The position numbers were made by a program, and so were the translations under genes. A model generated the notes under the pieces. That model searched no databases, was not told the DNA's origin, and worked only from the letters and a program-made list of their open reading frames with translations. From UBA5738 sp964470995 (GTDB lineage Bacteria; Patescibacteriota; Minisyncoccia; Minisyncoccales; UBA5738), in assembly GCA_964470995.1 (NCBI GenBank), contig CAYYEP010000003.1, positions 22,820 through 86,819 on the forward strand: DNA of 64,000 nt. The letters are read 5' to 3'. Shown here piece by piece: positions 59,454 to 64,000 of the stretch. Within the stretch, counting starts at the first letter, position 1; each line of letters starts with the position of its first letter.

Positions 59454-61088
59454 ATGGCAAATCTTTTTTTGAGCGGTAAATGGCTTAACGTTGAAAGCCG
59501 GGGGATCGTCATTCCGGCGATAATCCTGGCAGTGTCTTCAATCGCCAGCCGTCTGCTCGGGATCGCGCGGGACTGGTTGCTTTCGGAGCGCTTCGGCGCC
59601 GGTGCTGACCTCGATGTTTACTTCGCGGCTTTTCGGATCCCCGATCTTGTCTATAATCTGCTGGTTTTCGGCGGTATTGTGGTGGCCTTTTTGCCGCTTT
59701 TTTCGGATTACTACGCCCAAAAAAAGGAAGCGGCGTGGCGGTTTGCCAATAACCTTCTGAATGTTTTTGTCGCCCTGCTGGTTTTGGTGAGTGCCATCCT
59801 TTTTGTGTTCGCGCCCGAAATGATGTCGTTGGTTGCGCCGGGATTTAGCGCCGCTCAAATGGAAAGGGCCGTGCTCTTGAGTCGCATTATGTTTTTTAGC
59901 CCCATAATTTTTGGTATCGCTTCGATTTTTTCCGGTATCCTGCAATATTTCCAAAGGTTTGTGGCCTACAGTCTGGCGGCTTCGCTTTATAATCTGGGAA
60001 TAATCGCGGGGATTCTGCTGTTCGCGCCTCATTTCGGTATTGCCGGTGCGGCCTGTGGCGTGATACTTGGGGCCCTGCTTTATCTTTCGGTGCAGATCGT
60101 GCCCGCGCTAAGATGCGGCTATCGCTACCGGCCAATTTTTGACCTCAAGGCTTCATCGTTGAAGGAGGCCGCGTATCTGATGCTGCCCCGGACTTTGGGG
60201 ATCGCGGCCAACCAGCTTAATCTTATCGCGCCCACTATTATCGCTTCATCGCTGGCGGCCGGTTCGATTACGGTATTCAATCTTGCTAGCAACATCTATG
60301 GCATTCCCGTGGGAATCATTGGTGTCTCCTGGGCCACGGCGGCATTCGCTTCTTTCTCCCGGGCCTACGCCGAAGGAGAATTCAAAGAATTAGCTAAAGA
60401 ATTTGCCGATTCTTACTGCCGGATCGGTTATCTGGTAGTGCCCGCGGCTCTTCTGCTGTTCGTTTTGCGCCAGCCGGTTGTGGATTTGCTTTATTATCAC
60501 GGCCAGTTTAGTCGCGAAGCGGCACTCCTTGCTTCGGCATCTCTCGGTTTATTTTGTTTGGGTATATATTTTGCGTCGATGATGCCGGTAATTTTTCGCT
60601 TTTTCTTTTCCATTAAGGACACTGCTTCACCGACCGCCAGCACCGTCATTTCGGTCGCGGCCAACATAATCCTGAATTATTTTTTTGTGGCGCTTCTTGC
60701 CGCCGGGCCTTTCGCGGCTATGATGCGCCGCATTTTTAACTTGCGCGATATTGCCGACATTTCGGTTCTTGGCCTGGCGCTGGCTTATAGCGTGGCCAAT
60801 ATTCTGCAATTCGCGATTTTGGTTTTTTTTGCGCGCCGCAAAAGGTTCGTCCCGCTCGATTATAGTTCAATGGCCAACTCGCTGGCTAAAACCGTGATTG
60901 CTGGAATTTTTATGGCGGTTGCGGTATATTTGGTTAGCGGTGCCTTTCCGTATCGCGGTATGGTACGGGAATTTGCCAACATTGCTATATCCGGGATCGC
61001 GGGTGTGGCAATCTATATTGCGGCTACCGCCTTGCTCAAATCGCCGGAATTAGCGGCATTTAAAAAAGAATTATCCAAAAGTAAATGA
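59454..61088 (+). CDS. murJ: Lipid II flippase MurJ
   Basis: 544 residues with about 14 helices of the MOP fold. SIASRLLGIARDWLLSERFGAGADLDVYFAAFRIPDLVYNLLVFG is the conserved start with the R-G-A-D signature, followed by the cavity helix motifs MLPRTLGIAANQLNL and YYHGQFSREAALLAS. MurJ moves lipid II to the outer face of the membrane for peptidoglycan synthesis. No Shine-Dalgarno sequence; the REP palindrome is next to the start. The stop overlaps the lepA start by 4 nt. Confidence 0.95.
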   Translation: MANLFLSGKWLNVESRGIVIPAIILAVSSIASRLLGIARDWLLSERFGAGADLDVYFAAFRIPDLVYNLLVFGGIVVAFLPLFSDYYAQKKEAAWRFANNLLNVFVALLVLVSAILFVFAPEMMSLVAPGFSAAQMERAVLLSRIMFFSPIIFGIASIFSGILQYFQRFVAYSLAASLYNLGIIAGILLFAPHFGIAGAACGVILGALLYLSVQIVPALRCGYRYRPIFDLKASSLKEAAYLMLPRTLGIAANQLNLIAPTIIASSLAAGSITVFNLASNIYGIPVGIIGVSWATAAFASFSRAYAEGEFKELAKEFADSYCRIGYLVVPAALLLFVLRQPVVDLLYYHGQFSREAALLASASLGLFCLGIYFASMMPVIFRFFFSIKDTASPTASTVISVAANIILNYFFVALLAAGPFAAMMRRIFNLRDIADISVLGLALAYSVANILQFAILVFFARRKRFVPLDYSSMANSLAKTVIAGIFMAVAVYLVSGAFPYRGMVREFANIAISGIAGVAIYIAATALLKSPELAAFKKELSKSK

Positions 61089-62893
61089 GTTTTGATCAAT
61101 CAAAAATCAGGAATTTTGTCATCATCAGCCATGTGGACCATGGTAAGTCGACCCTTGCGGATCGTTTTTTGGAGTTGACCGGTACGGTTAAAAAAGAAAA
61201 TCTGGAAGCCCAGTATTTAGATGGTATGGACTTGGAAAAAGAGCGCGGCATCACAATCAAAATGACGCCGGTGCGTATGGACTACAAGGGATATATTCTG
61301 AATCTTATCGATACCCCCGGCCATGTTGATTTCGGATACGAAGTATCCCGTTCGCTTGAGGCGGTGGAAGGGGCCATTCTTCTGGTGGATGTAATGCAGG
61401 GCATCCAGGCTCAAACTCTGGCCAATCTGGATTTGGCGCGCAAACAGAATTTAAAGATCATCCCGGCCATCAATAAAATCGACCTGCCTGGCGCCGATGT
61501 CGATAAAGCAAAGCTGGACCTTGCCGCGCTGTTGCAGATTTCCCCCGACGAGATTTTTTCCATTTCAGCCAAATCGGGTTTGAATGTGGAGACCCTGCTC
61601 GATGAAGTGATTGCGGCAGTTCCCGCGCCCCAGGGCGACCCGCAAAAACCGCTTAAAGCGTTGGTGTTTGATTCCAAATACGATCCCTACCAGGGGGTGA
61701 TCGCTTACGTGCGCCTTATGGACGGCCAGGCGGTTTACAACGACAAGTTGTTCCTGATTCAGAATAAGGTTGAAGGTTTCGTTAAAGAAACCGGTTATTT
61801 CAAGCCCGAACCGGTAAAATCCAACGGCATTTATTGCGGCGAGATCGGTTATATCGCTACCGGTATCAAAGATCCCGAAAGGGTCCGGGTGGGGGAGACT
61901 GTGACGCTTGCGTCGGCCTATAATGAAAAAATGAAAATTTTTTTGGTCGATCCGCTTCCCGGATATGCCGAACCCAAACCTATGATCTTTGCGTCGGTTT
62001 TTCCGGAAAACGCCGACGATTTCGACACGCTTAAAGTTGCCCTGTCCAAACTCAAGCTCAATGACCCGGCATTTCTTTTTGAGCCGGAAATGAAAGAGTT
62101 TTTGGGCCGCGGCTACCGGTGCGGATTTTTGGGAACCTTGCACGCCGAGATCGTTTGCGAACGGCTTTTTCGCGAATTCGATCTGGACCTCATTATTTCA
62201 TCGCCTTCCGTGGTCTATAAAATAAAGAACGAACGCGGCCAGGAATTAACCATTTACACCACCAGCGACTGGCCCGACCCGGCCTCGATCAAGGAATCTT
62301 TCGAACCATGGGTGAAGCTTGAGGTCGTTACCCCCATCGATTATCTGGGGCCGATATCGGATTTGGCCAAGGAATACCAAGCGATATATCTCAACACCGA
62401 CTATGTGGGGAATGAAAAACTCTTGCTGTCCTATGAAATACCCCTGCGCAAGATCGTCAGCGGTTTCTATGACGCTCTCAAGGGGGTGTCCCAGGGATAC
62501 GCGTCAATGAATTACGAAACCATCGGTTATCGCCCCGCCAATCTGGTAAAAATTGATATTTTGATCAACGGCGAAAGAGAAGAGGCGTTTGCAAAAATCG
62601 TCCCCGAAGCCGACGCGCCTGTTGAAGGTCGCCGGATCGTCGCCAAGCTTAAAAATTCCCTGCCGACGCAGATGTTTGCTTTGCCGATCCAGGCGGTATT
62701 GGGCGGCAAAGTGATCGCTCGCGAAACCCTGGGCGCCAAGCGCCGCGACGTAACCGCGCCGTTGTACGGCGGCGACGTAACCCGCAAGAACAAACTCCTA
62801 AAGAAGCAAAAAGAGGGAAAGAAAAAACTCCAGGCGCGCGGCCAGGTGCATATACCTTCCAAGGTATTTATGGCCATGTTCAAAAATAACTAA
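61085..62893 (+). CDS. lepA: Elongation factor 4 (LepA), back-translocating GTPase
   Basis: 602 residues. GTPase motifs: G1 SHVDHGKSTLADR, G2/switch RGITIKM, G3 DTPGHVDFGYE, G4 NKIDLPGAD, G5 SAKSGLN. EF-G-like domains follow and the LepA-specific C-terminal domain (AKRRDVTAPLYGGDVTRKNKLLKKQKEGKKKL) confirms the call over EF-G or TypA. It binds ribosomes and aids translation under ionic stress and ribosome assembly. Translation is coupled to murJ through the ATGA overlap. Confidence 0.96.
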   Translation: MSFDQSKIRNFVIISHVDHGKSTLADRFLELTGTVKKENLEAQYLDGMDLEKERGITIKMTPVRMDYKGYILNLIDTPGHVDFGYEVSRSLEAVEGAILLVDVMQGIQAQTLANLDLARKQNLKIIPAINKIDLPGADVDKAKLDLAALLQISPDEIFSISAKSGLNVETLLDEVIAAVPAPQGDPQKPLKALVFDSKYDPYQGVIAYVRLMDGQAVYNDKLFLIQNKVEGFVKETGYFKPEPVKSNGIYCGEIGYIATGIKDPERVRVGETVTLASAYNEKMKIFLVDPLPGYAEPKPMIFASVFPENADDFDTLKVALSKLKLNDPAFLFEPEMKEFLGRGYRCGFLGTLHAEIVCERLFREFDLDLIISSPSVVYKIKNERGQELTIYTTSDWPDPASIKESFEPWVKLEVVTPIDYLGPISDLAKEYQAIYLNTDYVGNEKLLLSYEIPLRKIVSGFYDALKGVSQGYASMNYETIGYRPANLVKIDILINGEREEAFAKIVPEADAPVEGRRIVAKLKNSLPTQMFALPIQAVLGGKVIARETLGAKRRDVTAPLYGGDVTRKNKLLKKQKEGKKKLQARGQVHIPSKVFMAMFKNN

Positions 62894-62975
62894 AATCTTT
62901 GCGTTTTTGAATTTTTAATCAAATGATTCTGGTGTGGCTTGGAGTTTTTTGGCAAGCTTTCGAATGTTATTTTAA

Positions 62976-63006
62976 ATCAAAAACCCTCAAAGTGAGGGTT
63001 TTTGAT
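62976..63006 (+). terminator. Bidirectional terminator between lepA and the minus-strand micro-gene
   Basis: ATCAAAAACCCTC and GAGGGTTTTTGAT pair perfectly around AAAGT, with A and T runs on both sides. Confidence 0.85.
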
Positions 63007-63031
63007 CGTTAGAAAAAACGCAAAGATTTAT

Positions 63032-63130
63032 CTACATAAACATCGGTGCGACCAGAAGCAGTGCAGTGCTTATCGCCACGAATATGGCGATTACTTTCCA
63101 AATCTTTTGCGCAAGTTTCTTGGATTTCAT
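63032..63130 (-). CDS. Hydrophobic micro-protein (32 aa), single membrane helix
   Basis: On the minus strand, ATG 63130-63128 to TAG 63034-63032: a basic start (MKSKKLAQKIWK) and a 20-residue hydrophobic helix. It is the only minus-strand gene I would support. It points at the bidirectional terminator, as a real gene would. Nothing in frame suggests a longer protein. Function unknown; such peptides may be membrane regulators or toxins. Confidence 0.45.
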   Translation of the reverse strand: MKSKKLAQKIWKVIAIFVAISTALLLVAPMFM

Positions 63131-63226
63131 AGTTTATTGGTTTTGGTGTAAAATTATCTATCGGCCCATCATTGGGCGGTCTTACATTCTATTTATCGGT
63201 TATTTTGCTCATTCCGTCAAGGATTT

Positions 63227-63410
63227 GGTTTATTGAACAAATTTTAATACCCCGTGCGTTTTCCGCCGCGACTGCGGCGGGGCGCCTCCCGTAATCGGGA
63301 GGAAACGCGGGGATGAAGATTTTCCCTCGCAGTATGCAGGGGACGCCTGGAGCAAAGCGGAAGGCGGTTCAACCAAGATCACGTAGCGTTTGTCCCGGGG
63401 GAGATTCATT
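63227..63410 (+). repeat. 184-nt structured dispersed repeat, copy B
   Basis: Same length as copy A (51361-51544) and about 95 percent identical. The first two hairpins are identical; changes in the third hairpin (CCCTCGC/GCAGGGG) weaken it slightly. It ends 39 nt before the FtsB-like start. No consensus promoter is seen directly upstream, unlike copy A. Confidence 0.9.
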
Positions 63411-63449
63411 TTTTAATATTTAGAATTTAGTACTTAGAATTTATTCGGT

Positions 63450-63854
63450 ATGGCGGTTAAAATTCCTCGGTCTAAAAAAAGAAAAAGCTTCCGTTTCCGG
63501 CTTATTTTGGTTGCCGGCGGCCTACTGGTCTTGGGAGCGGCCGGTTTTTTAGCGGTTTCCAATTGGCGGATTTGGCAGGATCGCCAGGCGACCCAAGCCA
63601 AGATCGAAGAACTGCACGAGCAAATTCAAATCCTCGAAGAACGCCGCCAAGTGCTCCAGGCTGGTCTTGCGGCCGCGCAAAGCGAAGATTTCCAGGAGGA
63701 AAAGATGCGCGACCAGGGCTACAAAAAACCCGGTGAAGAAGTGATTGCGGTATTGCAGAACGAGTCATTGGATGCTACAAATCAAAATGAGGCTGGCCCT
63801 CGTGATAGTTTTTGGTTCCAGCTTTGGCAAAAGCTCCGCGGAACCGGCCAATAA
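63450..63854 (+). CDS. FtsB/DivIC-like septum formation protein
   Basis: 134 residues: basic N-terminus (IPRSKKRKSFRFR), one membrane helix (about 19-38), then a coiled coil (DRQATQAKIEELHEQIQILEERRQVLQAGLAAA) and the short acidic end typical of DivIC/FtsB (REQGYKKPGEEV-like: MRDQGYKKPGEEVIAV). It joins FtsL and FtsQ in the divisome. Translation follows a leader containing the 184-nt repeat. Confidence 0.82.
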   Translation: MAVKIPRSKKRKSFRFRLILVAGGLLVLGAAGFLAVSNWRIWQDRQATQAKIEELHEQIQILEERRQVLQAGLAAAQSEDFQEEKMRDQGYKKPGEEVIAVLQNESLDATNQNEAGPRDSFWFQLWQKLRGTGQ

Positions 63855-63927
63855 TATCGATTTTGATCCGCTATCGACTATTAACCATTAACTATAAACT
63901 ATAGATTATCTCGCGCAAACAGGATTT

Positions 63928-64000
63928 GCGGGTGTCGTATAACGGCTATTATGCAACCTTCCCAAGGTTGAAACGAGGGTCCGACTCCCTTCACCCGCTC
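63928..64000 (+). tRNA. tRNA-Gly (anticodon CCC)
   Basis: Acceptor arms GCGGGTG and CACCCGC pair fully. The anticodon stem CAACC/GGTTG holds the loop TTCCCAA, anticodon CCC. T-arm GAGGG-TCCGACT-CCCTT fits, with the usual TTCGA replaced by TCCGA. The D-loop reads GTATAACGGCTATTATG. The window ends just after the discriminator T and one C, so an encoded CCA is possible but not visible. Confidence 0.93.

Overview
The window reads as chromosomal DNA of a Candidate Phyla Radiation (Patescibacteria) bacterium, most likely of the Parcubacteria type. Grounds: compact plus-strand gene runs with short or no Shine-Dalgarno leaders, an S-layer-like protein with an N-terminal peptidoglycan-binding domain and Thr-rich linkers, an ECF sigma/DUF5667 pair, a VirD4-like ATPase with a dedicated partner, and a ComEC without its hydrolase domain. 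TGA is used as a stop, so the code is standard (not the Gracilibacteria/Absconditabacteria code). The placement is an inference from gene content.

Layout. 1-10.1 kb: ComEC, a MurG-like glycosyltransferase, an EamA transporter, a membrane-anchored glycoside hydrolase, then a protein-quality-control group (active HtrA, ClpB, and a second HtrA-like protein that appears to have lost its catalytic His and Ser). 10.2-17.3 kb: a lamin-tail-domain protein, a DeoR-type regulator, an ECF sigma factor with a DUF5667 membrane partner, a structured leader, the S-layer-like protein and a REP-associated tyrosine transposase (RAYT). 17.4-24 kb: secreted proteins (small anchored proteins, a 1028-residue SGNH hydrolase, a zinc metalloprotease that shares the peptidoglycan-binding domain of the S-layer-like protein). 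24-42.4 kb: a surface polysaccharide locus with sugar-nucleotide enzymes (one a RmlD-RmlC fusion), a flippase, two unusual nucleotidyltransferase fusions, glycosyltransferases, an AlgI/AlgJ-like O-acetylation pair, the initiating phosphosugar transferase, Wzz and two polymerase/ligase-type proteins. 42.5-64 kb: housekeeping (MurB, HPF, SecA, Nudix, pyrophosphatase, SecD, SecF, PGK, RecJ-like DHH protein, RNase P RNA, MurJ, LepA, FtsB-like, tRNA-Gly) mixed with lineage-type genes (sigma-4/HARE regulator, VirD4-like ATPase and partner) and very small basic or zinc-ribbon proteins.

The strongest unusual signal is a palindromic repeat family built on the arm AAGGTCGCACCT and its complement. Three copies are perfect 48-50 nt palindromes. 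One of these lies in frame inside the RAYT gene, is a multiple of three long and has no stop codon in any frame, which resembles the protein-coding palindromic elements of Rickettsia. Other notable signals are a 184-nt multi-hairpin element present twice (once behind a perfect consensus promoter), three GTATATAC units spaced 11 bp in front of micro-genes for Lys/Arg-rich peptides, an RNase P RNA with a large P15-region insertion, and tandem nucleotidyltransferase fusions pointing to an unassigned glycan modification. All calls come from reading the sequence; no database search was run.
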